This document shows positions 50,593 through 58,421 of a stretch of DNA of 64,000 nucleotides, one piece after another. The DNA comes from an uncultured Prevotellaceae bacterium (lineage in GTDB: Bacteria; Bacteroidota; Bacteroidia; Bacteroidales; Bacteroidaceae). Every line of letters starts with the position of its first letter. Within the stretch, counting starts at the first letter, position 1. Where the stretch lies: NCBI GenBank assembly GCA_900316475.1, contig ONDA01000020.1, forward strand, positions 1 to 64,000, given 5' to 3'. The notes below the pieces were generated by a model. The model did not search any database, was not told the DNA's origin, and saw only the letters and a program-made list of their open reading frames with translations. Position numbers and translations under genes: made by a program.

Positions 50593-50964
50593 TTAGTTGC
50601 TTTTGAAGGCTATTACACGCGTTATTTGGTCGTCCAGGTAGTAGGTATCGCTGAATTCCACGCCATAGATGGTGTAGGCAATGCGTGCCACATAGAGCTT
50701 GCCGCCGATGGAACCTTCTGCATATTTGATGGGTTTCTTGTAGCGCTGTATCGTGTCGGCATTGGCACGTATGGCGAGGATGACGGAGTCGTTGATGACG
50801 TTGGTGGAGTCGAACTTCACGATGCTGATGTCGCTCCGTGCCGACGGTTCAGCGACGTGCTGGTCAACGAATTCCTGGACGACGGTCTTAGCCTGATGCT
50901 GCTGTCCGCACGAGGCGAACAGCAGCAAGGCTACACCTATTATTATATATAAGGAGTGTCGCAT
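50593..50964 (-). CDS. Small lipoprotein of unknown function
   Basis: This 123-residue lipoprotein starts MRHSLYIIIGVALLLFASCG with a clear lipobox (Cys19). The mature part has EFVDQHVAEPSARSDISIVKF and VARIAYTIYGVEFSDTYYLDD. Its ATG overlaps the pepD stop codon as TGATG, so the two are translationally coupled. A longer frame runs back into pepD but lacks a signal peptide and is not believable. Confidence 0.8.
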   Translation of the reverse strand: MRHSLYIIIGVALLLFASCGQQHQAKTVVQEFVDQHVAEPSARSDISIVKFDSTNVINDSVILAIRANADTIQRYKKPIKYAEGSIGGKLYVARIAYTIYGVEFSDTYYLDDQITRVIAFKSN

Positions 50965-52424
50965 CAGTTCTGTGGTATTTGCTTGAGGATAGCCAGCAGG
51001 TGATCCCACACCATCTGTACGGTAGGAATGTGCAGGCGCTCGTCGGGGGTATGAACGAAGCGTAGGGTAGGACCGAAGCTCACCATGTCGAGGTTGGGAT
51101 AGCGCTCCGAGAAGAGGCCGCACTCCAAACCGGCGTGGATGCCGCGGACGACGGGTTCCTTTCCGAAGAGCTGCTTGTAGGTGTCGACGACAATCTGCGT
51201 CAGCTTCGAGTCGGCGCGCATCTTCCAGGCGGGGTAGCCGTCGCTGCTGACGGCCTTGGCACCAGCCAGTTCGAAGACAGCCTGAATCGTGGCACACATA
51301 TTGTCGAGGTTCGACATCACGTTTGAGCGCTGGCTCGACAGGATATTGATTTCAGTCTCTGTGGTGTGGATGCTGGCGATGTTCGACGACGTCTCGACCA
51401 TACCTCCGAGGGCCTCGTCCTGACAGATGGCGTAGATGCCGTTGTCGACAGCCTGGATGGCCCAGACGAAGTTACGGGCAACAGCAGGGTCGATGACCGT
51501 CTGGGCATCGGTGCTCTCCATAAGCCACTGCATCTGTGTGTCGGTGACGTGGAATTCGTCCTCCACCTCTGCAGCAAAGATGTTCCAGTCGGCTCGTACG
51601 TTCTCCTTCACGTCGTTGGGTACGGCGATGATGAACTCACCGTCGCGGGGAATGGCGTTGTGGAGTTTGCCCGAATGGAACTGTGCCAGACGTACACCCT
51701 CGTAGCGGCGCATGGTCTGGAAGAGGAAGCGGCCGAGCACCTTGATGGCGTTGGCGCGCTTCTTGTTGATGTCGTCGCCGGAGTGGCCGCCGATGAGTCC
51801 CTTCAGCTGTCCGCGCATGAAGAATGAACCGGCGGGAGCCTCTTCGCGCTGGAAATTGAATGTTGCCTGTGTGTTACGTCCACCGGCACACGAGACGAAG
51901 ATTTCGCCTTCGTCCTCTGAGTCGAGGTTGATGAGGTAGTCGCCCGTCATGAAGTCGGCCTTCATACCTTCGGCACCCGTCAGTCCTGTCTCCTCGTCGC
52001 GTGTAAAGACGCACTCGATGGGGCCGTGCTCAATGTCGTCGGAGTCGAGGATGGCCAGTTCTATGGCGCAGCCTATGCCGTCGTCGGCACCGAGGGTGGT
52101 GCCCTCAGCCGTCAGCCATTCGCCGTCGATATAGGTGCGTATGGGGTCGTTGTCGAAGTCGAACGCTACGTCAACCAGTTTGTCGCACACCATATCCATA
52201 TGGCTTTGTAGGATAACTGTCTTACGGTTCTCGTATCCCTTGGTGGCGGGCTTGCGTATGATGACGTTGCCCGTCTCGTCGACCTTCGTGTCGAGTCCGC
52301 GGCTCTCGCCCCAGTTCTTGAGGTATTCAATCATTTTCTCCTCGCGCTTCGACGGGCGGGGAATCTCATTAATCTTGGCAAACTGTTCGAAGACAACTGC
52401 CGGTTTCAAATCTTTCTTTTCCAT
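50964..52424 (-). CDS. pepD: Aminoacyl-histidine dipeptidase (peptidase D)
   Basis: This 486-residue M20-family metallopeptidase has VILQSHMDMVCDK (zinc His), TLGADDGIGCAIELAI, the catalytic FTRDEETGLTGAEGM and the late His in GIHAGLECGLFSERYPNL. It hydrolyses Xaa-His and other dipeptides in the cytoplasm. Length matches the family (about 485). It lies 16 bp after the FMN-binding protein gene on the same strand. Confidence 0.95.
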   Translation of the reverse strand: MEKKDLKPAVVFEQFAKINEIPRPSKREEKMIEYLKNWGESRGLDTKVDETGNVIIRKPATKGYENRKTVILQSHMDMVCDKLVDVAFDFDNDPIRTYIDGEWLTAEGTTLGADDGIGCAIELAILDSDDIEHGPIECVFTRDEETGLTGAEGMKADFMTGDYLINLDSEDEGEIFVSCAGGRNTQATFNFQREEAPAGSFFMRGQLKGLIGGHSGDDINKKRANAIKVLGRFLFQTMRRYEGVRLAQFHSGKLHNAIPRDGEFIIAVPNDVKENVRADWNIFAAEVEDEFHVTDTQMQWLMESTDAQTVIDPAVARNFVWAIQAVDNGIYAICQDEALGGMVETSSNIASIHTTETEINILSSQRSNVMSNLDNMCATIQAVFELAGAKAVSSDGYPAWKMRADSKLTQIVVDTYKQLFGKEPVVRGIHAGLECGLFSERYPNLDMVSFGPTLRFVHTPDERLHIPTVQMVWDHLLAILKQIPQN

Positions 52425-52440
52425 AGTTGCGATTTGCGAT

Positions 52441-52839
52441 TTATTTGTGCTTCTGATAATATTCCAGTGCCAGCTGTACGTTCTTGGCGATGGCTTCCGA
52501 CGAGAATGTTGCTCCTGTCACGCCGTCGACCTTCAGTGCGGCGGCGTCCTTCACCTTCAGTCCGTCCCATTTGTTCAGCATAGCTTTCTTGACGCGAGCC
52601 ATATATTTGGGTGTCTCCTGATTCTTCAGGAACTCAACCTTCTCAACCTTGTTCTTCTTGATGTAGACCTTGACGGGAGTCGTGCTGGCATAGCCCTGGA
52701 CGTCTTTGCCCAGTGTCGTGGTGTTGACCACATACATACCGTTCTCCTTCGTCATGATTTCATCGTCTTTCTGACCGGCACTGATGAGGGTGACGGTCAG
52801 AGCGAGCAGTGCTAATGCACCAAAAATGCTTTTTTTCAT
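52441..52839 (-). CDS. Secreted FMN-binding domain protein
   Basis: This 132-residue protein has a signal peptide (KKSIFGALALLALTVTLISAG) and a single FMN-binding domain. The segment DGVTGATFSSEAIAKNVQLAL carries the likely covalent flavin site, a Thr in the GAT-S-S-type motif that ApbE modifies in related proteins. It probably takes part in periplasmic electron transfer. It is preceded by a leader of about 145 bases that holds a small ORF. Confidence 0.88.
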   Translation of the reverse strand: MKKSIFGALALLALTVTLISAGQKDDEIMTKENGMYVVNTTTLGKDVQGYASTTPVKVYIKKNKVEKVEFLKNQETPKYMARVKKAMLNKWDGLKVKDAAALKVDGVTGATFSSEAIAKNVQLALEYYQKHK

Positions 52840-52866
52840 ATCGGTTCGTTGTTTTTTTATAAGTAC

Positions 52867-52962
52867 TTACTTGTTGTCTTTGACGTAACTTCCTCTCGTT
52901 GGTTTAATCATGTGACGGCCCAGGGCCGTGTGATCTGTTTTGCCGTTAGCGGCAGCAATCAT
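52867..52962 (-). CDS. Candidate 31-residue small protein in the FMN-binding leader
   Basis: On the minus strand an ATG at 52962 opens 31 codons (MIAAANGKTDHTALGRHMIK and onward, ending SYVKDNK). It starts about 22 bases after the predicted transcript start and ends 27 bp before the FMN-binding protein ATG. The peptide is basic and soluble. It may be a real small protein or a leader peptide; a GC-rich hairpin (ACGGCCC/GGGCCGT) lies inside it. Confidence 0.5.
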   Translation of the reverse strand: MIAAANGKTDHTALGRHMIKPTRGSYVKDNK

Positions 52963-52989
52963 ACACCATACAGGTGTATATAACGTGTG

Positions 52990-52997
52990 CAAAGGTA
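52990..52997 (-). promoter_or_regulatory. Promoter -7 element of the FMN-binding/pepD operon
   Basis: The minus strand reads TACCTTTG. The next genes downstream are the 31-codon ORF, the FMN-binding protein, pepD and the small lipoprotein. Confidence 0.6.
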
Positions 52998-53100
52998 CGC
53001 ATTTTCCGTTAAACGTCAAAGGCTTTTCGAAACTTTATGATAATTCTCACAAGGTGTCGGATAGTCAACAATGATTTTTCAATACATCTGTCGCCTGATT

Positions 53101-53445
53101 ATCCAAAAGTAGGTGACACCTCTTACACCTGGCACTTAACTGCTTGAAACCCAATGCCTGTCTTTCCGGACTTAGTCACACCTAAAGTCGCACCAGTGGT
53201 GACACCAGCGTATCATGCCCGTCCGTGAAACATTTGCGAGAGGCCGTGAGATTTTTCTGAGAGGCCGTGAAATTTTTGCGAGAGGCCGCGAAATTTTCTG
53301 CTTTGGCGTGAAACATTTTGTGAGTGGTTGGTGCGACACTTGGTGTGGGTATTGGTGTGGGTATTGGTGCGACCATTGGTGTGGGTGAACTCTTCGCTAA
53401 ACTGCTGATAATCAGTGGTTGGTGTAAGAGGTGTAAGCAAACAGC
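53101..53445. repeat. Repeat-rich non-coding region
   Basis: This 345-bp stretch between the FMN-binding promoter and the porin-like gene holds no convincing gene. ACACCTCTTACACC near 53115 is repeated inverted as GGTGTAAGAGGTGT near 53420. Inside lie the 21-bp GGCCGTGA array and a GGTGTGGGTATT repeat (53340-53395). The AT-rich parts 53000-53100 and 53446-53600 show only promoter-like sequence. Confidence 0.6.
53222..53315. repeat. Array of 21-bp units GAGAGGCCGTGAAATTTTT-like
   Basis: Four units in the opposite orientation to those at 1-85, with period 21-22 bp and core GAGAGGCCGTGA. In one minus-strand frame they read repeats of the type RKNFTASQ. Confidence 0.8.
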
Positions 53446-53621
53446 AGTTTTTGCATGTAGGTAGCGTGCTCGGGGGGATTGCTTTGGGGCTTATGGAACC
53501 TATGGGAGCAATAAATAGTGGGTAAAAGTACACTTTTTGGCCAAATTGTTTGGCTATTTGAGAAAAAAATCGTTATTTTGCAAAAGATTTTCAAAACCAT
53601 TCATTAAAAAAGGTAATTATT

Positions 53622-54236
53622 ATGAAGAAATTTTTTACTGCTATCGTAGCAATGATGCTGGCCGTGCCCTCGTTCGCACAGTATGCCAGTGGTGGTTTCG
53701 AACTCGACAAGCAGAATCTCTATTACGGAGCCCGTATGGGTCTCAGTCTTGGTATGATGTCTGGCGACAACAACGCAACAGGCATGAAGGCCGGTCTTAA
53801 CCTCGCCGGCATCATCGGCCTGCGCGTGTCTCAGACGTCGCCCGTGTTCCTTGAGAGTGGCCTCTACTACACCCAGCGTGGCGGTAAGGACGGCGACTAC
53901 ACGATGAATCTGAAGTACCTCGAGGTGCCTATCGTCATCAAGTACGGCGTCAAGGCTACCGACGACATTGCCCTGCTCCCCTTCATCGGGCCCTACTTCT
54001 CTTGGGGTATTGGTGGTAAGTATGAGTATCTCAATGAGGTGAGTAAAGAGACAGCCGATCGCAGCTCATACGACCTCGTCAACCACGGCGACATGGGCAT
54101 GAAGGTCGGTTGCGGTTTGGAATATGATATGCTCTATCTGGAAATTGGTGGTCAGATTGGTATTGCTAACATCGCTGACGACAAAGGCACTATTCATAGC
54201 AACGCCCTCTTCGTCAATTTCGGCGTCAACTTCTAA
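53622..54236 (+). CDS. Small outer-membrane beta-barrel (porin-family) protein
   Basis: This 204-residue protein has a signal peptide (KKFFTAIVAMMLAVPSFAQ) and alternating amphipathic strands: GARMGLSLGMMSGDN, VFLESGLYYTQRGGKDG, LEVPIVIKYGVKA, ending ALFVNFGVNF with terminal Phe. It fits the PorT/OmpW-like small barrel group (OMP_b-brl_2). A TTATTTTG promoter-like site with TTTGG upstream precedes it. Confidence 0.88.
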   Translation: MKKFFTAIVAMMLAVPSFAQYASGGFELDKQNLYYGARMGLSLGMMSGDNNATGMKAGLNLAGIIGLRVSQTSPVFLESGLYYTQRGGKDGDYTMNLKYLEVPIVIKYGVKATDDIALLPFIGPYFSWGIGGKYEYLNEVSKETADRSSYDLVNHGDMGMKVGCGLEYDMLYLEIGGQIGIANIADDKGTIHSNALFVNFGVNF

Positions 54237-54265
54237 AGAAGAGTGCCCCTGGGCTTAGGGGCGAC

Positions 54266-54331
54266 TTTGCTTACGATAAACCCGAGGTTTGCTTACGGTA
54301 AACCTCGGGTTTGCTTACGGTAAAGTTCCGG
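54266..54331. repeat. Three tandem 22-bp repeats with a perfect hairpin
   Basis: Units begin at 54266, 54288 and 54310, each starting TTTGCTTACGRTAAA. Units one and two also create a perfect 13-bp inverted repeat AAACCCGAGGTTT/AAACCTCGGGTTT (54278-54290 and 54300-54312). Confidence 0.9.
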
Positions 54332-54341
54332 AAAGTAAAAA

Positions 54342-54366
54342 AGGGAACCAACTGGCTCCCTTTTTC
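54342..54366. terminator. Terminator between the porin-like gene and the 80-residue gene
   Basis: GGGAACCA pairs with TGGCTCCC with one mismatch, followed by TTTTTC on the plus strand and preceded by AAAAAA, so it can act in both directions. Confidence 0.75.
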
Positions 54367-54608
54367 TATGCTAAGAAGGTGTCGCGCTCGTCGGGCTTGT
54401 ATGCCTTGTTGTTGTCGAGCACGTAAATCTGCAGGTCGCTGAAATAGCCCGTTGTCTGCAGCTCCTTCAGTTGCGACTTTGCCAGCTCTTCGTCGTTGAA
54501 CTCCTTGGCACTGGCCAGATGGTTAGTAAACTCCAACTTCTTCTTCTCTGTGTCGAGCACTGAGATCCACTCGTCTTTCAGACGGTCACCGATTACAAAT
54601 TTCTTCAT
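54366..54608 (-). CDS. Small cytoplasmic protein of unknown function
   Basis: This 80-residue soluble protein opens MKKFVIGDRLKDEWISVLDTEK and is charged and helical, with AKEFNDEELAKSQLKELQTTGYFSDLQIYVLD. There is no signal peptide. I do not recognise a family. It has its own promoter (TACCTTTG on the minus strand, 54648-54655). Confidence 0.75.
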   Translation of the reverse strand: MKKFVIGDRLKDEWISVLDTEKKKLEFTNHLASAKEFNDEELAKSQLKELQTTGYFSDLQIYVLDNNKAYKPDERDTFLA

Positions 54609-54647
54609 AGTTTTTAAGTAGTTTGCTTTTTGTTATTTTAGACGCTG

Positions 54648-54655
54648 CAAAGGTA
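54648..54655 (-). promoter_or_regulatory. Promoter -7 element of the 80-residue gene
   Basis: The minus strand reads TACCTTTG, 40 bases before the ATG at 54608. Confidence 0.55.
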
Positions 54656-54724
54656 CGTATAATCTTCGTTGGTTGTACTGCTTTACGTCAGAAAAAACGT
54701 GCAAACGTTTGAGTTTTTGCGGGG

Positions 54725-57616
54725 CTACAGCCCCAGTTCTTGTTTCAGGAAATGAGCGGTGAATCCCTTGTTGCTCAATGCTACCTCTTCGGGCGTTCCT
54801 GTGGTGATAACCTCGCCGCCTCGCCGTCCGCCTTCGGGTCCCATATCGATAATCCAGTCGGCCTGACGGATGACGTCGAGGTTGTGCTCGATGACGATGA
54901 CCGTGTTGCCGCGGTCTACCAGTCGGCGCAGCACCTGCATCAGTATGCGGATGTCCTCGAAGTGTAGCCCCGTTGTCGGCTCGTCGAGGATGTAGAGTGT
55001 CTTGCCAGTATCCTTCTTCGACAGTTCTGTGGCCAGTTTTACACGTTGGCTCTCACCGCCGGAGAGGGTGGTGGAGGGCTGTCCGAGCTTGATGTAGCCC
55101 AGACCGACATCCTGAATGGTTTTTATTTTGCGCAAGATGTCGGGTACATTCTCGAAGAACTCCACCGCCTGGTTGATGGTCATGTCGAGCACGTCGGCTA
55201 TCGACTTGCCCTTGTAGCGCACTTCCAGGGTCTCGCGGTTGTAGCGCTTGCCGTGACACTCCTCACAGGGCACCTGAATGTCGGGCAGGAAGTTCATCTC
55301 AATGGTCTTGTAGCCATTGCCGCCGCAGGTCTCGCAGCGTCCGCCCTTGACGTTGAACGAGAAGCGTCCCGGCTTGTAGCCGCGAATCTTGGCCTCGGGC
55401 AGTCCGACGAACAGTGTGCGGATGTCGCTGAACACGCCGGTATAGGTGGCCGGGTTGGAGCGTGGTGTACGTCCCAGCGGACTCTGGTCGACGTTCACCA
55501 CCTTATCTATAAGTGTGAGTCCCTCTATACTTTCGTAGGGCATGGGGCGCTTCAGCGAGCGGTAGAAATGCTGGCTGAGGATGGGTTGCAGCGTCTCGTT
55601 GATGAGTGTCGACTTGCCAGAGCCTGACACACCGGTGACGAGGATGAGCTTGCCCAACGGGAATTCTACGTCGACATGCTTCAGGTTGTTGCCGGTGCAG
55701 CCGCGGAGGGTGAGAGCCCCACCCCCAACCCCTCCCGCGGGGGGGAGGGGAGTGATTACCTGTTCCGCAGCATTTCCGCTTTCCTCCCCCCTGCGGGAGG
55801 GGTTTGGGGGTGGGGCTAAGTACTGTGCCGTCAGCGTTTTAGTCTTCATCATCTCTTCCGGCGTGCCTTGGAACACCACCTCGCCGCCTTTGCGGCCAGC
55901 CCGCGGGCCGATGTCGACGATGTAGTCGGCGGCCAGCATCATGTCGCGGTCGTGTTCTACGACGATGACCGTGTTGCCCAGGTCGCGCAGTTCCTTCAGC
56001 GAGCGGATGAGACGCTCGTTGTCGCGCTGGTGCAGGCCTATCGACGGCTCGTCGAGAATGTAGAGCACGTTGACCAGCTGCGAGCCTATCTGCGTGGCCA
56101 GGCGGATGCGCTGACTCTCGCCACCCGACAGCGAGGCCGACGGGCGGTTCAGGGCCAGGTAGTCGAGGCCCACTTCGAGCAGGAAGTCCAGGCGCGTGCG
56201 TATCTCTTTGAGTATCTCGGTGGCTATCTGCCGCTGCTGGTTGTCCAGATGCTCTTCCGCCTGGTCAAGCCACTCTCGCAGTTCGCTGATGTCCATCGAG
56301 GCCAGATCTGAGATGTTCTTGTCCCATATCTTAAATGAAAGGGCCTCGCGGTTCAGCCGCTGACCGTGACAGACGGGGCATTGCACTTCGGCCATGAACT
56401 GGTCGGCCCATTTCTGCCCTGCGGCAGAGTCGTCGTTCTCCATCACCTGGCGCAGGTACTTGATGATGCCGTCGAAAGCCACGAAGTAGTCGCTCGTCGT
56501 GTGTACCAATTCCTTGTCGATGCGGACATTCTCCAACGACCCGTAAAGCACCTCTTGGAGCGCCTCGTCGGGAATGTCGGCGATGGGCGTCTTCAGCTGG
56601 CAATCGTATTTCTTCAGGATAGCATCTATCTGCCAGAAGATCATCTGGTTCTTGTACTTTCCCAACGGGACGATGGCTCCTTCATAGATGCTCTGTTTGC
56701 GGTTGGGAATGACTTTTTCCAAGTCAATTTCGTTGATGATACCCAGCCCCTTGCAGTGTGGACAAGCCCCTTGGGGAGAGTTGAACGAAAAGTTGTTAGG
56801 CGCTGGGTCACTGTAACTTATGCCTGACGTTGGACACATCAGACGCTTGGAGAAATACTTGGCATTTCCGCTGTCTTTGTCAAGAATCATCACAAGTCCG
56901 TCGCCTTGTTTCATGGCCAGCTGTACCGATTTCTTCAGGCGGTCGTTGGACTCCCTTTCACCCCCTCTTTCTGGGGGGGCAGGGGGGAGGCTTAACTTGT
57001 CGATGACAACCTCTATGTCGTGGTTCTTGTAGCGGTCGACCTTCATGCCCTGGGTTATCTCCATCATCTCGCCGTCGACGCGGATGTTCAGATAGCCCTT
57101 GCGGCGCATTGACTCGAACAGCTCGCGGTAGTGTCCCTTGCGGCTGCGAACCAGCGGTGCGAGCAGCAGGATGCGCCGCCCGGCATAGTCGTGCTGTATC
57201 ATCTCGATGATACGCTCCTCGGTGTACTTCACCATCGGCTCGCCCGTCAAGTAACTGAAAGCCTTGCCGACGCGGGCGTAGAGCAGTCGCAGGTAGTCGT
57301 AGATTTCTGTGGTGGTGCCTACGGTAGAGCGCGGGTTCTTGTTGGTGGTCTTCTGCTCGATGCTGATGACGGGCGAGAGTCCTGTTATTTTGTCCACGTC
57401 AGGACGCTCCAGACCGCCAAGAAAGTTGCGGGCATAGGCAGAGAACGTCTCTATATAGCGGCGCTGACCCTCGGCATAGATGGTGTCGAAGGCCAGACTC
57501 GACTTGCCGCTGCCGCTGAGGCCGGTGATGACCGTCAGCGAGTGGCGGGGAATCTCCACGTCGATGTTCTTCAAGTTGTGGACGCGGGCACCGAAAACCT
57601 GTATCTTCTCTTCCAT
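54725..57616 (-). CDS. uvrA: Excinuclease ABC subunit A
   Basis: This 963-residue nucleotide-excision-repair ATPase has Walker [14 protein letters not shown] (32-44), the first signature [22 protein letters not shown], a second Walker [11 protein letters not shown] (near 660), the zinc site [29 protein letters not shown] and the second signature [21 protein letters not shown]. The first zinc site reads CPTSG, so one Cys of the usual CPxCG is Ser. Two in-frame repeats add residues: [15 protein letters not shown] near 209-222 and about 34 residues at 600-634 before the second ABC half. It lies 6 bp after the type-B T9SS protein gene. Confidence 0.96.
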   Translation of the reverse strand: MEEKIQVFGARVHNLKNIDVEIPRHSLTVITGLSGSGKSSLAFDTIYAEGQRRYIETFSAYARNFLGGLERPDVDKITGLSPVISIEQKTTNKNPRSTVGTTTEIYDYLRLLYARVGKAFSYLTGEPMVKYTEERIIEMIQHDYAGRRILLLAPLVRSRKGHYRELFESMRRKGYLNIRVDGEMMEITQGMKVDRYKNHDIEVVIDKLSLPPAPPERGGERESNDRLKKSVQLAMKQGDGLVMILDKDSGNAKYFSKRLMCPTSGISYSDPAPNNFSFNSPQGACPHCKGLGIINEIDLEKVIPNRKQSIYEGAIVPLGKYKNQMIFWQIDAILKKYDCQLKTPIADIPDEALQEVLYGSLENVRIDKELVHTTSDYFVAFDGIIKYLRQVMENDDSAAGQKWADQFMAEVQCPVCHGQRLNREALSFKIWDKNISDLASMDISELREWLDQAEEHLDNQQRQIATEILKEIRTRLDFLLEVGLDYLALNRPSASLSGGESQRIRLATQIGSQLVNVLYILDEPSIGLHQRDNERLIRSLKELRDLGNTVIVVEHDRDMMLAADYIVDIGPRAGRKGGEVVFQGTPEEMMKTKTLTAQYLAPPPNPSRRGEESGNAAEQVITPLPPAGGVGGGALTLRGCTGNNLKHVDVEFPLGKLILVTGVSGSGKSTLINETLQPILSQHFYRSLKRPMPYESIEGLTLIDKVVNVDQSPLGRTPRSNPATYTGVFSDIRTLFVGLPEAKIRGYKPGRFSFNVKGGRCETCGGNGYKTIEMNFLPDIQVPCEECHGKRYNRETLEVRYKGKSIADVLDMTINQAVEFFENVPDILRKIKTIQDVGLGYIKLGQPSTTLSGGESQRVKLATELSKKDTGKTLYILDEPTTGLHFEDIRILMQVLRRLVDRGNTVIVIEHNLDVIRQADWIIDMGPEGGRRGGEVITTGTPEEVALSNKGFTAHFLKQELGL
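55715..55817. repeat. Large in-frame inverted repeat in uvrA
   Basis: Arms of about 24 bp begin AGCCCCACCCCCAA and end TTTGGGGGTGGGGCT with a single-base indel between them. Inside, each arm contains its own palindrome (CCCCTCCCGCGGGGGGGAGG, and CCTCCCCCCTGCGGGAGGGG). Confidence 0.93.
56949..56992. repeat. Second in-frame GC-rich palindrome in uvrA
   Basis: CACCCCCTCTTTCTGGGGGG followed by GCAGGGGGGAGGC forms the same kind of compound palindrome. It encodes [12 protein letters not shown] on the minus strand. Confidence 0.85.
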
Positions 57617-57622
57617 GAGTTG

Positions 57623-58318
57623 TCAGTTGCCTGTAGATGAATTAGTTGTTGTTCCTTCGATGTAGTTTCTCAGCAGATTGACGTCCTTCTTGATGTTGTA
57701 TTCGCGACCGTCGGCACCCCGGGCCTTTACCAGTACGAAGTAGACGCCCTCCTTGACGGGCGAACCTTTGTAGGTGCCGTCCCAGCCCTTCGACACATCC
57801 GTCCACTCATAGAGTTTCTGCCCCCAACGGTTGAAGATGTAGGCGCGGAACTCCACGATGCTTTTATAGCCGTCGGGCTGCTTAGCACGGTAGATGTCGT
57901 TGATGCCGTCGCCATTGGGCGAGAAGGCGTTGGGAAATTCCAGCTTGCTCTCGCTGATGGTCACCTCGATACTCTTGTCCCCCAAATCGGCACCGCTATC
58001 CGTCAGCCGTGTCTTCAGCGTCACGACAAAGGTGCCCGACTCCATAAACCTGTAAGATGTCTCCTCTTCGTAGCGAACCAGCAGATCCTCTGTGGCTCCT
58101 TTCTTAATGATGTGCCATTCGTAGGCCGGCGTATGCTCGGCCATTTCCTTTGGGTTGGCTTTGAAACTTATTTCAAGCGGTGCCTGTCCCGAAATGTTCT
58201 CCCATTTCTCTTCCGTTCCCTGTTCCGTCAGATAGGAGGCCGTTGGCTCCACTTTCTGCGCAGCGACAGCTGTTGCGATTAACCCACTTATGATTATTAA
58301 AATGTCCCTTAATCTCAT
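57623..58318 (-). CDS. Secreted protein with type-B T9SS sorting domain
   Basis: This 231-residue protein has a signal peptide ([17 protein letters not shown]), a PKD-like beta domain ([29 protein letters not shown]) and a C-terminal gliding-type sorting domain: [56 protein letters not shown]. The surface role is unknown. The frame extends to 58456 but the signal peptide sets the start at 58318. The promoter is TAACTTTG at 58339-58346 on the minus strand, and uvrA follows 6 bp downstream. Confidence 0.9.
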   Translation of the reverse strand: MRLRDILIIISGLIATAVAAQKVEPTASYLTEQGTEEKWENISGQAPLEISFKANPKEMAEHTPAYEWHIIKKGATEDLLVRYEEETSYRFMESGTFVVTLKTRLTDSGADLGDKSIEVTISESKLEFPNAFSPNGDGINDIYRAKQPDGYKSIVEFRAYIFNRWGQKLYEWTDVSKGWDGTYKGSPVKEGVYFVLVKARGADGREYNIKKDVNLLRNYIEGTTTNSSTGN

Positions 58319-58338
58319 ATCGTCATTGAATTTGGTGG

Positions 58339-58346
58339 CAAAGTTA
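58339..58346 (-). promoter_or_regulatory. Promoter -7 element of the T9SS protein/uvrA operon
   Basis: The minus strand reads TAACTTTG, 20 bases before the ATG at 58318. Confidence 0.6.
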
Positions 58347-58388
58347 CAAAAAATTATGAAAAAGGTTGAAAGTGCCGCGCTTTTTTTG

Positions 58389-58396
58389 TAATTTTG
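58389..58396 (+). promoter_or_regulatory. Promoter -7 element of the LysM-protein operon
   Basis: TAATTTTG, 25 bases before the ATG at 58422. The two divergent promoters are only about 45 bp apart. Confidence 0.55.
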
Positions 58397-58421
58397 CAGC
58401 GTTAAAACAGAAAATTGACAA

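Noticed and set aside
50965..51297. N-terminal extension of the small lipoprotein into pepD
   Set aside because: The extension is out of frame with pepD, Arg-rich and would hide the lipoprotein signal at 50964.
52840..52990. FMN riboswitch in the FMN-binding protein leader
   Set aside because: The leader lacks the conserved RFN-element core; only a simple GC hairpin and a small ORF are seen.
53182..53533. Minus-strand proteins of 64 and 106 residues
   Set aside because: Their sequences are translations of the 21-bp array and of GGTGTGGGTATT repeats. They lack a promoter and show low complexity.
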